Below are positions 35,398 to 44,733 of a stretch of 54,767 nucleotides of DNA, in pieces; within the stretch, counting starts at the first letter, position 1, and each line of letters opens with the position of its first letter. Source of the DNA: an uncultured Lachnospiraceae bacterium (GTDB lineage Bacteria > Bacillota > Clostridia > Lachnospirales > Lachnospiraceae); assembly GCA_947652925.1 (NCBI GenBank), contig CANTEW010000014.1, forward strand, positions 1-54,767. Reading direction: 5' to 3'. A program made the translations under genes and the position numbers. Under the pieces are notes generated by a model that had not been told where the DNA came from, did not search any database, and was given only the letters and a program-made list of their open reading frames with translations.

Positions 35398-36003
35398 TCA
35401 GACCATCTGCTTCAAAGCGGCCCGCAGGAGCCCTTCCACATCCATGTCCTCTCCCACAGATACCTGGCGCACTGCTCTCAAAGCTTCCGTGCGGCCGTAC
35501 CCCAATGCGACCAGAGCCTCCACTGCCTCCTGGGACGCCTCTGATACCCCCGTACTCTCCCTGGGGATATCTCCTGACAACTTCTCTTCAAGAGCATCCT
35601 GTAACTTGAGCTTATCTTTCAATTCCAATATGACCTTCTGCGCCGTCTTCTTACCGATGCCTGGCGCTCTGGCGATAGCCGCCGCATCATCCGAGAGAAC
35701 GGCAAAACTCAGATCCTCCCAGGAAAAATGGGACAAGATCCCCATCGCCGCCTTCGGTCCGATCCCGCTCACCCCTAAGAGCAGACGGAACACTGACAGA
35801 TCGTTTTTTGTAAGGAAACCATAGAGCAGCATGGCATCCTCCCTCACATTCAGATATGTATGGACAGTCAGCTCCTGTCCTGTCCTCCCCATCCGCTCCA
35901 ACACAGAGACCGGCATGAAGATCCGGTAACCGATACCCCCGCATTCCAATATGATACTGTCCTTCTCTATCTCTGCCACTGTCCCTTTTAAATATGCGAT
36001 CAT
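35398..36003 (-). CDS. ruvA: Holliday junction-binding protein RuvA
   Basis: Tetrameric junction-binding partner of RuvB, 201 residues: N-terminal OB fold (MIAYLKGTVAEIEKDSIILE), helix-hairpin-helix repeats (LLGVSGIGPKAAMGIL and APGIGKKTAQKVI), and the C-terminal RuvB-binding domain. AAAGGAG lies before the ATG. Confidence 0.97.
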   Translation of the reverse strand: MIAYLKGTVAEIEKDSIILECGGIGYRIFMPVSVLERMGRTGQELTVHTYLNVREDAMLLYGFLTKNDLSVFRLLLGVSGIGPKAAMGILSHFSWEDLSFAVLSDDAAAIARAPGIGKKTAQKVILELKDKLKLQDALEEKLSGDIPRESTGVSEASQEAVEALVALGYGRTEALRAVRQVSVGEDMDVEGLLRAALKQMV

Positions 36004-36102
36004 ACGAATGCTCCTTTACGCTGTTTCCATAAGGAGATTTTATCATACCCTCTGATAGATTTCAACTCTAAGGGATGATCATCCATCTGCAAAAGAAAAA
36101 GA

Positions 36103-36122
36103 GCATCTGCACAGACAGATGC
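36103..36122 (-). terminator. Terminator of the secreted His/Gly-rich protein gene
   Basis: Stem GCATCTG (36103-36109) with CAGATGC (36116-36122), six-base loop, followed on the minus strand by TCTTTTTCTTTT. Confidence 0.65.
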
Positions 36123-36146
36123 CCTCTAAGAAAGAAAGCCCTTTAC

Positions 36147-36611
36147 CTATAATCCCAGAGCTCTCAATACTGGTTTTTTGATCGCGCAGTTTGCCTTCAG
36201 GCCGCAATCCCTCTTAAATCTCCTGATAGCCTTCTTCGTCTTGGCGTTCATCACACCGTTGGCCCTCCCACAGCGGTAACCGATGCGGTTCAGCCTCTTC
36301 TGGACCTTCCTTACAGTACTCTTACTCACACTCTGCTTTGCAGGAGCGGGCGTGGGAACGGTCGGAGCGGTATATGCATAAGGACAAACGCCATTATTAT
36401 GCAGATGCGCTTCATGGCCATTACAATAATAATAGCAGGGAGCAGCACCGCCTCCATAACCATATCCGCCTCCATGATGGCCGCCTCCGCCGCAATGCCC
36501 ATGGGCATAGACAGTCGTCACAAAAGGCTGGTCCGCTACGCCCGCCACCGGTGCAAGGGATACCACTCCCGCAACGGCAACAGCCAACAGACTACGTGTA
36601 ACACGTCTCAT
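36147..36611 (-). CDS. Secreted His/Gly-rich protein with peptidoglycan-binding-like domain
   Basis: A 154-residue protein with a signal peptide (about 1-26). Residues 37-75 are rich in Gly, His, Tyr and Cys (GHCGGGGHHGG, then CNGHEAHLHNNGVCPY), a likely metal-binding or disulfide region. The C-terminal 60 residues (VRKVQKRLNRIGYRCGRANG, KTKKAIRRFKRDCGL) match the PG-binding-1 fold of wall-associated proteins. A -10 TATAAT lies at 36662-36667 on the minus strand with only a weak -35. The function is not established. Confidence 0.78.
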   Translation of the reverse strand: MRRVTRSLLAVAVAGVVSLAPVAGVADQPFVTTVYAHGHCGGGGHHGGGYGYGGGAAPCYYYCNGHEAHLHNNGVCPYAYTAPTVPTPAPAKQSVSKSTVRKVQKRLNRIGYRCGRANGVMNAKTKKAIRRFKRDCGLKANCAIKKPVLRALGL

Positions 36612-36746
36612 AAAAATAACTCCTTTCTGTTTAAAAAAACAAGATCGACTTTATCTTTACCATTATAGACTATGTAGGGTCAGAAAACTATCCGAAATAT
36701 AGACAGATCATGTCAACATTTTTTGTCATATTTTTGATCCGTATGC

Positions 36747-37877
36747 TCAGACATACACCCGGGGGACCCTTGCCGTCAGGCCACAGGCAAATTCATAATC
36801 AAACCTGCCGCTCAGATCCCCCAGCTCTTCCATTGTGATCCGCTCATCCCCATCGCTCCCGATGAGTGTCACTGTATCCCTTGTCTGCGCCTGCGGGATA
36901 TGGGACACATCCACCATGAACTGGTCCATACAGACTCTCCCGAGTATAGGGGCTTTCTTCCCACGGATCAGCACATACCCCTTATTTGACAGGCTCCTGG
37001 GATATCCATCCCCATAGCCCACCGGGATGGTGGCGATCCGCATCTTCTTTGGCGTTACATAGGTACCCCCATAACTGACAGGCACGCCTCTCTCCACATC
37101 TTTGACATAGATCACATGGCTCTTCAATCCCAACGCAGGCTTTATCCGGACCTTATCCGTATAGACCTGATCGGAAGGGAGCAGGCCGTATAAGATGATC
37201 CCCGCCCGCACCAGATCCAGCGCCGCCTCTGGATAATTCATGATCCCTGCGCTGTTGGAACAATGACGGTACTGCAGATGCACCCCTTCTCTCTCCAGCG
37301 CATCTGCAAAGGCCTGATACCTCTCCAATTGCCGGATCGATGGATCCAGATCATATTCATCCGCCCTGGCAAAATGCGTGAACATCCCTGTCACACGCAG
37401 ACCCGGGAGCGCTGCGATCTCTGCGCATGTCCTGACAGACTCCTCGTCATCTGTGAATCCGATCCGGGTCATGCCCGTATCCAGGGCCAGATGGACTTCC
37501 ATACAACCTTTTTGGCCGCAGGCGGCCTGCGACATTTTCCGGGCCATCTCCAATGTGAACACTGTGGGTATGACCTTTTCCTGGCACATCCTGGCATGAT
37601 CCTCCTCAAAAGTATACCCCAATACCAAGATCGGCTTACGGATATCTGCGCTCCGCAGCTCGTATGCTTCTTCTGCCGTAGCCACCGCGAACCCCCACAG
37701 ATACTCCAGGCTCTCCACTTTCTTTGCGATCGGTATGGCCCCATGGCCGTATCCGTCCGCCTTTATCACCGCCATGATCTGTGTATGTCCCGCAGTCGCC
37801 TCATGGATCTGCTGCAGATTCCACATGATGGCCCCCAGATCCACATAGGCACACACTCTTTGGTGTCCTTGTCCCAT
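36747..37877 (-). CDS. alr: Alanine racemase
   Basis: PLP enzyme making D-alanine for peptidoglycan. PLP lysine is Lys39 in VIKADGYGHG; the second catalytic base Tyr lies in VSYGGTYV (about 268), and GYGDGYPRSLSNKG binds the phosphate and substrate. The length is normal (376). GGAGGAGAAAAAG precedes the ATG. degV lies upstream, 46 bases away. Confidence 0.96.
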   Translation of the reverse strand: MGQGHQRVCAYVDLGAIMWNLQQIHEATAGHTQIMAVIKADGYGHGAIPIAKKVESLEYLWGFAVATAEEAYELRSADIRKPILVLGYTFEEDHARMCQEKVIPTVFTLEMARKMSQAACGQKGCMEVHLALDTGMTRIGFTDDEESVRTCAEIAALPGLRVTGMFTHFARADEYDLDPSIRQLERYQAFADALEREGVHLQYRHCSNSAGIMNYPEAALDLVRAGIILYGLLPSDQVYTDKVRIKPALGLKSHVIYVKDVERGVPVSYGGTYVTPKKMRIATIPVGYGDGYPRSLSNKGYVLIRGKKAPILGRVCMDQFMVDVSHIPQAQTRDTVTLIGSDGDERITMEELGDLSGRFDYEFACGLTARVPRVYV

Positions 37878-37922
37878 CTTTTTCTCCTCCCCTCACGGAA
37901 CGTCTCTCTGTCCATCTGTACT

Positions 37923-38792
37923 CTATCTTAAATCCCCGAGGAAAAACAGCGCCACTGTCCCCGGGCCGGAATGGGCGCCGATCGTAGCACCCACATAATT
38001 GATGACGACCGTCTGTATAGGATAGATCTCTCTGACTTTCCTCTCCACATAACGGGCATCTTCCAGGCAATCCCCATGGCTGATAAAGACCGTATCGCAC
38101 TGAGGCGCATAAGAACCCACACGCTCTTTCATCCCATCCACCAGAGCCTGCAGGGACTTTTTCCTCCCCCGTACTTTTCCGATCGCCACCAATCTGCCCC
38201 CATCATCCACATGGAGTACCGGCTTGATATTTAACATGCCGCCCACCACCGCTGTTGCTTTGGAGACTCGTCCGCCCCTGTGCAGATGATCAAGATCGTC
38301 TACAGTGAACAGATGTACAATGTTCCTGCGATGGTCCTCCACCCACTCTGCTACCTCTTCCATGGACTTCCCTTCCGCTTTCATCTTCACAGCATAATGG
38401 ACCAGGAGTCCCTGTCCCAGAGAAGCACACAGAGAATCCACCACAAGGATCTTCCGCTGGGGATATCTCTCAGACAGCTCCGCCGCTGCTGTGCAGCTGC
38501 TGTCATAACTCCCGCTCAGCCCTGAAGAGAAGGCGATATGCAGGATGTCTTTTCCCTCCATCAGATAAGGTTCCATCATCTCTCTGGCCGTCTCAGGATT
38601 CACCTGGGCCGTGGTGGGCATGGCTCCCGCCCGCATACGGGCATAAAACTCGTCTGTGGGCAGGAACTCTTCTTTCGTATACGTCCGGCCGTCTATGCTG
38701 TAGCTGAGATAGGTACATCCCACCTGATAGTCCCTGTAAAGATCCTCCGGCAGATCAGAATTATTATCTGTTGTGATTATGTACTCACCCAT
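37923..38792 (-). CDS. DegV-family fatty-acid-binding protein
   Basis: A 289-residue DegV protein; family members (FakB) bind fatty acids for the kinase FakA. The N-terminal TTDNNSDLP, TTAQVNPE and IAFSSGLSGSYDS (ligand-binding Ser) motifs are present. Start ATG 38792 has GGAGGGTCTTAT before it. No FakA gene is in the window. Confidence 0.92.
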   Translation of the reverse strand: MGEYIITTDNNSDLPEDLYRDYQVGCTYLSYSIDGRTYTKEEFLPTDEFYARMRAGAMPTTAQVNPETAREMMEPYLMEGKDILHIAFSSGLSGSYDSSCTAAAELSERYPQRKILVVDSLCASLGQGLLVHYAVKMKAEGKSMEEVAEWVEDHRRNIVHLFTVDDLDHLHRGGRVSKATAVVGGMLNIKPVLHVDDGGRLVAIGKVRGRKKSLQALVDGMKERVGSYAPQCDTVFISHGDCLEDARYVERKVREIYPIQTVVINYVGATIGAHSGPGTVALFFLGDLR

Positions 38793-38823
38793 ATAAGACC
38801 CTCCATCTATATCCATGTACATA

Positions 38824-39993
38824 CTATTGTCCCGTTAATACTTCCACTGCCTTTTTCAATTGGGCATCTTCTTTGCTCTCTCCATCCATCTCCACTTTCT
38901 CGTCCGGTTCGATACCCACGCCGTGGATATTGACGCCGTTGGGCGTGTAATAATTGGATATGGTCAGTTTCAGAGCGCTGCCGTCGCCAAGATCTTTGAC
39001 CGTCTGCACCACACCTTTTCCATAGGTGGTGGTCCCCACGATCGTGCCTACCTGATGGTCTTTGACAGCACCGGCGAAGATCTCCGAGGCGCTGGCGCTG
39101 TTCCCGTTGACCAGCACAGCCAATGGTATGTCGATCGGTGTGCGGCCCTCGCAGAGTTCCTCTTCCCTCTTTCCATATTTGTCCTCTGTGTATACGATCA
39201 GGCCTTTGGGCAGGATGGTGCGTAGCACATCACAGACTGATGAAAGGAGTCCCCCCGGATTATCCCGAAGATCGATCACCAGCTTCTCCATCCCCTGCTC
39301 TTCCAGGTCTTTCCTCGCTTCCTGATACTGTTCCAGCGTCACGTCTGTAAATTCATAGATTGCGAGATAACCCACATGATCGTCCAGCATCTCATGGCCG
39401 ACCACAGGGACCTTCACTTCTTCTTTCTCGATATCCAGTTCAAGATGATCATCTTCCCCTTCTCTTGCGATCGTCAGATGGACTGGATCGACTTTAGGGT
39501 CTTTGATCTTTTTTGCCACAGTGGAAAGATCCATATCCAATACTTCCTGGTCATTTACTTTATAGATCACATCCCCTGCCTTCAAGCCTGCCTTTTCCCC
39601 GGGAGCGCCTTCATAACAGCGGACGAGGGTGACCAGCCCGTCTTCCCCCTGCTGCATGACCACGCCGATCCCCTCGTAATGGCCCTGTGTCTCTTCATTG
39701 AGCGCCCCATATTCTTCAACGGTATAATATCGGGAATAGGGATCCCCCAGGCCAGCCACCAGCCCTGCATACATCCCTTCCTGCAGATCTGCCACTTTCG
39801 TATCATTGAGATAATACATATCGATCAGATCGCTCAGATAGCCGATCTTATCCAGGCTCTCCTTACTGGTGAGCGCTTCTTTTGACCGTGCCTGCCCCAT
39901 CGTCGTATATACATAAAAACCTCCGGCAGACAGCACCGCCATCAGCAGGATGCCCAGAACAAAACCTTTGAAAAATCTCCCATGACTCTCCAT
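38824..39993 (-). CDS. S41-family carboxyl-terminal processing protease
   Basis: A membrane-anchored CtpA/CtpB-like serine protease, 389 residues: one N-terminal membrane helix (about 10-30), PDZ domain (about 100-185), then the S41 domain with catalytic Ser in NGNSASASEIF (about 300) and Lys in TYGKGVVQ (about 325). ATG 39993 has AAGGAG five bases before it. It follows ftsX by about 100 bases. In related genomes ftsEX, a murein hydrolase and ctp are grouped; here no hydrolase gene lies between. Confidence 0.93.
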   Translation of the reverse strand: MESHGRFFKGFVLGILLMAVLSAGGFYVYTTMGQARSKEALTSKESLDKIGYLSDLIDMYYLNDTKVADLQEGMYAGLVAGLGDPYSRYYTVEEYGALNEETQGHYEGIGVVMQQGEDGLVTLVRCYEGAPGEKAGLKAGDVIYKVNDQEVLDMDLSTVAKKIKDPKVDPVHLTIAREGEDDHLELDIEKEEVKVPVVGHEMLDDHVGYLAIYEFTDVTLEQYQEARKDLEEQGMEKLVIDLRDNPGGLLSSVCDVLRTILPKGLIVYTEDKYGKREEELCEGRTPIDIPLAVLVNGNSASASEIFAGAVKDHQVGTIVGTTTYGKGVVQTVKDLGDGSALKLTISNYYTPNGVNIHGVGIEPDEKVEMDGESKEDAQLKKAVEVLTGQ

Positions 39994-40093
39994 ATCCACT
40001 CCTTGTCATCCTCTCCAGAGTAAACTGCGCGGGCTGTGATCCTGCCCGCGCCATAAATGACTTATTACTATTCTTATCCGATCTTTCCATCTT

Positions 40094-41002
40094 TTATACA
40101 TTCAAATGCTTCCTGGTGGTAAATAAACTGCCAAAAAATCCGATCCCCATGCCGAGCATCAGGCCCACAGGGAGCAGGACTCTGAACACCTGTCCTACTG
40201 GTACAAACTGCAAGATCCCGTCCAGCACTTTGAATTTTTCTAAAATATGTAAGATCACCTGGTTATACATCACGAACAATGCTGCCAGAGGGATCGCCGC
40301 TCCGATCAGCCCCAATATGATCCCTTCCAGCAAAAAAGGTGTGCGCACAAAGAGGTCTGTGGCTCCGATCAGCTTCATGATCCCGATCTCTTCCCGCCGG
40401 ATCGTGATCCCCGTGGAGATCGTATTGCTGATCAAAAAGATCGCTACGACCAGCAGGATAGCGATGATAGCGATCGACACAGTGGCCACCAGACGGTTGA
40501 AACTCACCAGAGTCTTGACCGCACTCTCTGACTGCCGGACTTCCCGTACACCTTCCAGTCCCTCGATATAGGCGACCAGATCCCCCTGCTGCTCGATCTG
40601 TTTTACATAAACCTCATAGTTCGAGGAATTTGCCAGCGGATTGTCATCGTGGAACCCCTCCGCAGCAGCCTTGGATCCCCCGAAATACTGATCCCTGAAA
40701 GTCTCCCATGCCTCTTCTGCCGACACATACCGGATCTCCAGCACTTCTGGACGATCCTGTATCCGCCGCCCCACGTCCTTGATCACTTCCTCGCCCACAT
40801 TTTCCTCAAATAGGACTGTGATCGGCACTTCCTCTTCCACACTCTTCACAATATGATCCACATTCGTGACGATGGAATAGAAGATACCGAATATAAAGAT
40901 ACAGGCCGCCATCGTGACGATCGACGCCAGAGAGAACATCCAGTTCCTGGCGATATTCTTAAATCCCTGTTTCAGCTCATAAGCGATCGTACTAATCCTC
41001 AT
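40094..41002 (-). CDS. ftsX: Cell-division ABC transporter permease FtsX
   Basis: Membrane partner of FtsE that controls peptidoglycan hydrolases outside the cell. The 302 residues have four membrane segments, a large extracellular loop (about 45-165) after TM1, and the FtsX domain at the C terminus with EEIGIMKLIGAT. ATG 41002 is chosen because the AAGGAG lies about nine bases upstream; it overlaps ftsE by 11 bases. Confidence 0.96.
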   Translation of the reverse strand: MRISTIAYELKQGFKNIARNWMFSLASIVTMAACIFIFGIFYSIVTNVDHIVKSVEEEVPITVLFEENVGEEVIKDVGRRIQDRPEVLEIRYVSAEEAWETFRDQYFGGSKAAAEGFHDDNPLANSSNYEVYVKQIEQQGDLVAYIEGLEGVREVRQSESAVKTLVSFNRLVATVSIAIIAILLVVAIFLISNTISTGITIRREEIGIMKLIGATDLFVRTPFLLEGIILGLIGAAIPLAALFVMYNQVILHILEKFKVLDGILQFVPVGQVFRVLLPVGLMLGMGIGFFGSLFTTRKHLNV

Positions 41003-41678
41003 AGTGATACTCTCCTTCTTGCTCATCGCTGATGATCACGCCTTTGCGCATGGCCACCACACGCTTTTTCATAGCGTTCACGATCTCTTTATTATGAGTG
41101 ACCACTACGACCGTTGTCCCCCTGTTATTGATCTCCTCCAACAGACGCATGATCTCCGTAGCATTCTGCGGATCCAGATTCCCGGTAGGCTCATCCGCCA
41201 GCAGGATATCCGGACGGTTGACGAGGGCACGGGCCAGAGCCACCCTCTGCTGCTCGCCTCCGGACAATTCTTTCGGACGGGCTTTGTATTTTTCCGCCAG
41301 CCCCACCAGGGTCAGCATCTCCGGGACTCTCTTGCGGATCACCCTGGTCGGCCGTCCGATGACCCGCTGGGCAAAAGCCACATTCTCATACACATTCCGG
41401 TCTTTCAACAGACGGAAATCTTGAAAGACCACCCCCAGTTTCCTGCGGTATTTTGCCACCTGGCGGCGTTTCATATTCCTTAAGTCGATCCCGTCTACCA
41501 TCACTGTCCCTGAAGAGGCATCCAGTTCTTTCAGCAGCAACTTGATCAATGTGGATTTTCCGGAGCCGCTATTCCCTACAATAAATACAAACTCTCCTTT
41601 TTCTATATGCAGATCAGCATTCTTGACTGCCGGCTGCCCTTTCGAATATGTTTTGCTCACATCTATCAGATCGATCAT
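40992..41678 (-). CDS. ftsE: Cell-division ATPase FtsE
   Basis: ATPase of the FtsEX complex, 228 residues. Walker A VGNSGSGKST (about 36), signature LSGGEQQRV (about 138) and Walker B ILLADEPTGNLD are intact. AAGGAGAGTACG precedes ATG 41678. It overlaps ftsX, as is usual. Confidence 0.97.
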   Translation of the reverse strand: MIDLIDVSKTYSKGQPAVKNADLHIEKGEFVFIVGNSGSGKSTLIKLLLKELDASSGTVMVDGIDLRNMKRRQVAKYRRKLGVVFQDFRLLKDRNVYENVAFAQRVIGRPTRVIRKRVPEMLTLVGLAEKYKARPKELSGGEQQRVALARALVNRPDILLADEPTGNLDPQNATEIMRLLEEINNRGTTVVVVTHNKEIVNAMKKRVVAMRKGVIISDEQEGEYHYED

Positions 41679-41706
41679 CGTACTCTCCTTATGTGACACC
41701 CTTTCT

Positions 41707-42795
41707 TCAATACTCCAGGGTTTCCATGTATTTCATATAGCGCACCACCATCAGGGCGATCTTAAAAGTTATGGCATCTTCAAATACGCGCAGATCCAGA
41801 CCCGTACTCTTCTGCAGTTTATCCAAACGGTAGACAAGCGTGTTCCTATGGATATAGAGCTGTCTGGACGTCTCCGAGACATTTAAGCTGTTTTCAAAAA
41901 ACTTATCGATCGTGGTCAGGATCTCCTCGTCAAAATCATCCGGTGACTTTGACTCGAAGATCTCACGGATGAACATCTTGCAGAGCGGTATGGGGAGCTG
42001 GTAGATCAGCCTTCCGATACCCAGGGAACTGTACGCGATCACATCCCTCTCACCGAAAAAGATCTTGCCCACATCCAGAGCCATCCGCGCCTCCTTGTAA
42101 GACCTGGACACTTCCTTGAGTTCCCGGACGATAGCCCCGTAAGCGATATGGCTGCCGGACTGTTTGTCGATCCCCAGTGAATCCAGGATACTGCGCGCCA
42201 GTTTATCCATCTCCTCATAGCCTTCATCTTCCGCCAGCTCTTTTACGATGATGATGCTCTTCTCATCCACTGCGGTGATAAAGTCGCCGCTCTTTCCATG
42301 GAACAGAGCCTTCACATTCTCCACTGAATGATGTTCCTTTTCCTGTCTCACTTCCAGGATGAACACCACCCTGCGAACGTCCGCTTCAATATGGAGTTTT
42401 TTCGCGCGGTTATAGATATCCACAAGGAGCAGGTTATCCAGCAGGAGATTCTTGATAAAGCTGTCTTTATCAAACCTCTCCTTATATGCCACGATCAGGC
42501 TCTGGATCTGGAACGCGGCTAATTTACCGATCATATATGTATCTTCATTATCCCCGTACACCACCAGGATATAATCCAGCTGGTTATCATCGCTGACTTT
42601 AAAATACTGATAGCCCTTCACCAACTGACTCTCTGCCTGGGATTCTGCAAAGGCCTTCACTTCCACAAAAACAGGGACATCCTCCGCAAATGTGGAAGCC
42701 AAGACCTTCCCTTTCACATCCATGATACATAGATCTGTCCTTGATATTTCTTTTAACCCTTCTATCGTATTTTGGAGCACCTGATTCGATATCAT
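41707..42795 (-). CDS. CdaR/PucR-type transcriptional regulator
   Basis: A 362-residue regulator with an N-terminal sensory part (ISRTDLCIMDVKGKVLAST, sugar-diacid-recognition-like), a central GGDEF-like fold and the C-terminal PucR helix-turn-helix (NVSETSRQLYIHRNTLVYRL). Such proteins respond to small organic acids or sugar diacids. It lies 28 bases before ftsE in the same orientation, so it may read into ftsEX. GGGTGAGAGG lies directly before ATG 42795; a TTG upstream is possible. Confidence 0.85.
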   Translation of the reverse strand: MISNQVLQNTIEGLKEISRTDLCIMDVKGKVLASTFAEDVPVFVEVKAFAESQAESQLVKGYQYFKVSDDNQLDYILVVYGDNEDTYMIGKLAAFQIQSLIVAYKERFDKDSFIKNLLLDNLLLVDIYNRAKKLHIEADVRRVVFILEVRQEKEHHSVENVKALFHGKSGDFITAVDEKSIIIVKELAEDEGYEEMDKLARSILDSLGIDKQSGSHIAYGAIVRELKEVSRSYKEARMALDVGKIFFGERDVIAYSSLGIGRLIYQLPIPLCKMFIREIFESKSPDDFDEEILTTIDKFFENSLNVSETSRQLYIHRNTLVYRLDKLQKSTGLDLRVFEDAITFKIALMVVRYMKYMETLEY

Positions 42796-42960
42796 CCTCT
42801 CACCCAATCCCTTCTCTCTCTTTCAGGCTCTTGCAATAGTTCCTTTCCCTCTATTTTATTACAAAATAGCCAAAAAAGAAAGTGGAAATATAAGAATATC
42901 GCTATTTTTTTGTGTAAAATTACCTATATCAGACCATGCGCCCTGTCTTTTTTAACAATT

Positions 42961-44733
42961 TTAGATGTCCCTGTCCAATTGACGGGTCAAATATTTACCA
43001 ACGATCTTTGAAAAATCCTCAATATCATGGATATATGCAAAATCTTTCCCGAAGATCTTCTTCTCCGTGGCCAGATCTTTTTCCTCCCCGGCGAACACGC
43101 CCAGAACGCTCACGCCCATATTGCGCAGCCTGCGCACTTCAAACCCTGTGTCCTTGATGGCATATCCTCCTTCATAAGGCTTTGGGTTGCGGGCATTTGG
43201 CCTGTTCACGATCACATCATGGGGCCGGCCGTCGCTGAGGACGATCAAGATCTTCTTCTCTTCCTCTCTCTGCAAAAGCCCGTAACCCGCCGCTTTCACC
43301 GCCAGTCCATCCCGGTTATTGGAAGATGTGATATAGTCGAAGATCCGGTCATTCTGGCTCCTGTCGTCATCATAGTCCCTGAACCTGTGCAAGATCGTAT
43401 AGTCCCAGAACGTACAGAAACTCATCACCCGGTGAGGGATCGCCACATTGCTCAGGCTCTCGCTGATCATATACCCCTGGATCGCCACTTCCCCCTGCCG
43501 GGAACGCTGGGATCCGCTGGCATCGATCAGCACATCCACGACGAAATCCGAACTGTCGCCCTTGATCTCCCTGGTAAACAGGCGGGTATCGTCTGAACGG
43601 CCCACTTTCCACATCTTCGCCGGCACCACCCGCCCCCAGTGGGAATCCACCTCCATCACCTCGTTGCGCATGACCAGGGATTTTTTCAGAGTATCCGTGA
43701 GCACGCTGATGTTGCGTTTGACGATCCGATGTTTATCATAATAGAGGAATTTATTTTTTTCCCGGGTCTTTCTCGCGTATTTTAACTGATAATTCTCTTT
43801 CACCGGATCTTGCAGGATACCTTCGGTAAAATAAAGGCTGCAGTCGCTGTGGATATCCCGGCACATGTGATGGTTGATCTTCTTATTTTCAAGTTCCGGC
43901 AGATACGTCCTGCCGAAATTCAGTTCCACATAGGAATACATCTTCTCCAGAGCCTCCGGCGTCACCACTCTCACGACCTTTTTTTGAGGCGCGCGTTCTT
44001 CTTTTTCCTCCGGCTCTTCCTGCTCCAGGCTCTCCATATTGGTGATGTTATCGGTCAGCTGTTCCAGATAAGCCTCCAGAGCATCTTCATACATCTCTTC
44101 GGAGAGGAAGTCCTGCCAGGAAAACTCTGTCAGTTCCTCTATGGTCACCGCCAGGACTTTCTCCAGATCCCCATGCGCTTTCTCGAATCCCGGATCCACC
44201 ACCTGGTTATAGAGCCGGTCGATGATCTGGATCAGCTCCCCGCTGTCCTTTGTATCCCTGCACTGATAGACCTGATCCATCCACGCCCTTATCCTCTTTT
44301 CCGCCGGATGACTGCCCTGTACATATTCTTTTAGCAGAGCGAATTTGAGCCTGCCCCAGGGGGTGGACGCCATGTATCCCAATTCCTGCTCCAGGATGGC
44401 GGCAAAAGCTTTCTGCCGGATAGACTCCACCCCCGGACGCTCCGCCCGGATCCGCTCTCCCACTGCCTCCTCCATACAGAGCTGCGCCACATAGGTGAGC
44501 GGCCCTTCCTCCGCCTTCAGATAGATCTTCTTGACCAGATAGAGTCCCAGTTCTTCTTTATCGTAATATTTTGCAAAAGCTCCCTGTTTTACGCCGTCGT
44601 ACAATGCGATCTCTTTTGCCCGGAGGAACGCTTCCACGTCCGGCTTCATATCCAGGGTATAATCGCCGCTCACCGTCCACAGGAGGTTTTTGATCCTATT
44701 TTCTAATTCCAGCTGATTTTCATCCATAGACAT
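42961..44733 (-). CDS. VWA-domain protein partnering the MoxR ATPase
   Basis: A 590-residue cytoplasmic protein, with no signal peptide or membrane segment. The first about 390 residues are mainly helical, with an acidic stretch (EQEEPEEKEE, about 245); the C-terminal von Willebrand A domain has an intact MIDAS (DVLIDASGS, about 403) that binds Mg. MoxR-VWA pairs such as NorQ-NorD and CoxD-CoxE act as ATP-driven insertase or chaperone systems for metal enzymes. No target enzyme gene is visible nearby. It overlaps the MoxR gene by 14 bases. Confidence 0.87.
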   Translation of the reverse strand: MSMDENQLELENRIKNLLWTVSGDYTLDMKPDVEAFLRAKEIALYDGVKQGAFAKYYDKEELGLYLVKKIYLKAEEGPLTYVAQLCMEEAVGERIRAERPGVESIRQKAFAAILEQELGYMASTPWGRLKFALLKEYVQGSHPAEKRIRAWMDQVYQCRDTKDSGELIQIIDRLYNQVVDPGFEKAHGDLEKVLAVTIEELTEFSWQDFLSEEMYEDALEAYLEQLTDNITNMESLEQEEPEEKEERAPQKKVVRVVTPEALEKMYSYVELNFGRTYLPELENKKINHHMCRDIHSDCSLYFTEGILQDPVKENYQLKYARKTREKNKFLYYDKHRIVKRNISVLTDTLKKSLVMRNEVMEVDSHWGRVVPAKMWKVGRSDDTRLFTREIKGDSSDFVVDVLIDASGSQRSRQGEVAIQGYMISESLSNVAIPHRVMSFCTFWDYTILHRFRDYDDDRSQNDRIFDYITSSNNRDGLAVKAAGYGLLQREEEKKILIVLSDGRPHDVIVNRPNARNPKPYEGGYAIKDTGFEVRRLRNMGVSVLGVFAGEEKDLATEKKIFGKDFAYIHDIEDFSKIVGKYLTRQLDRDI

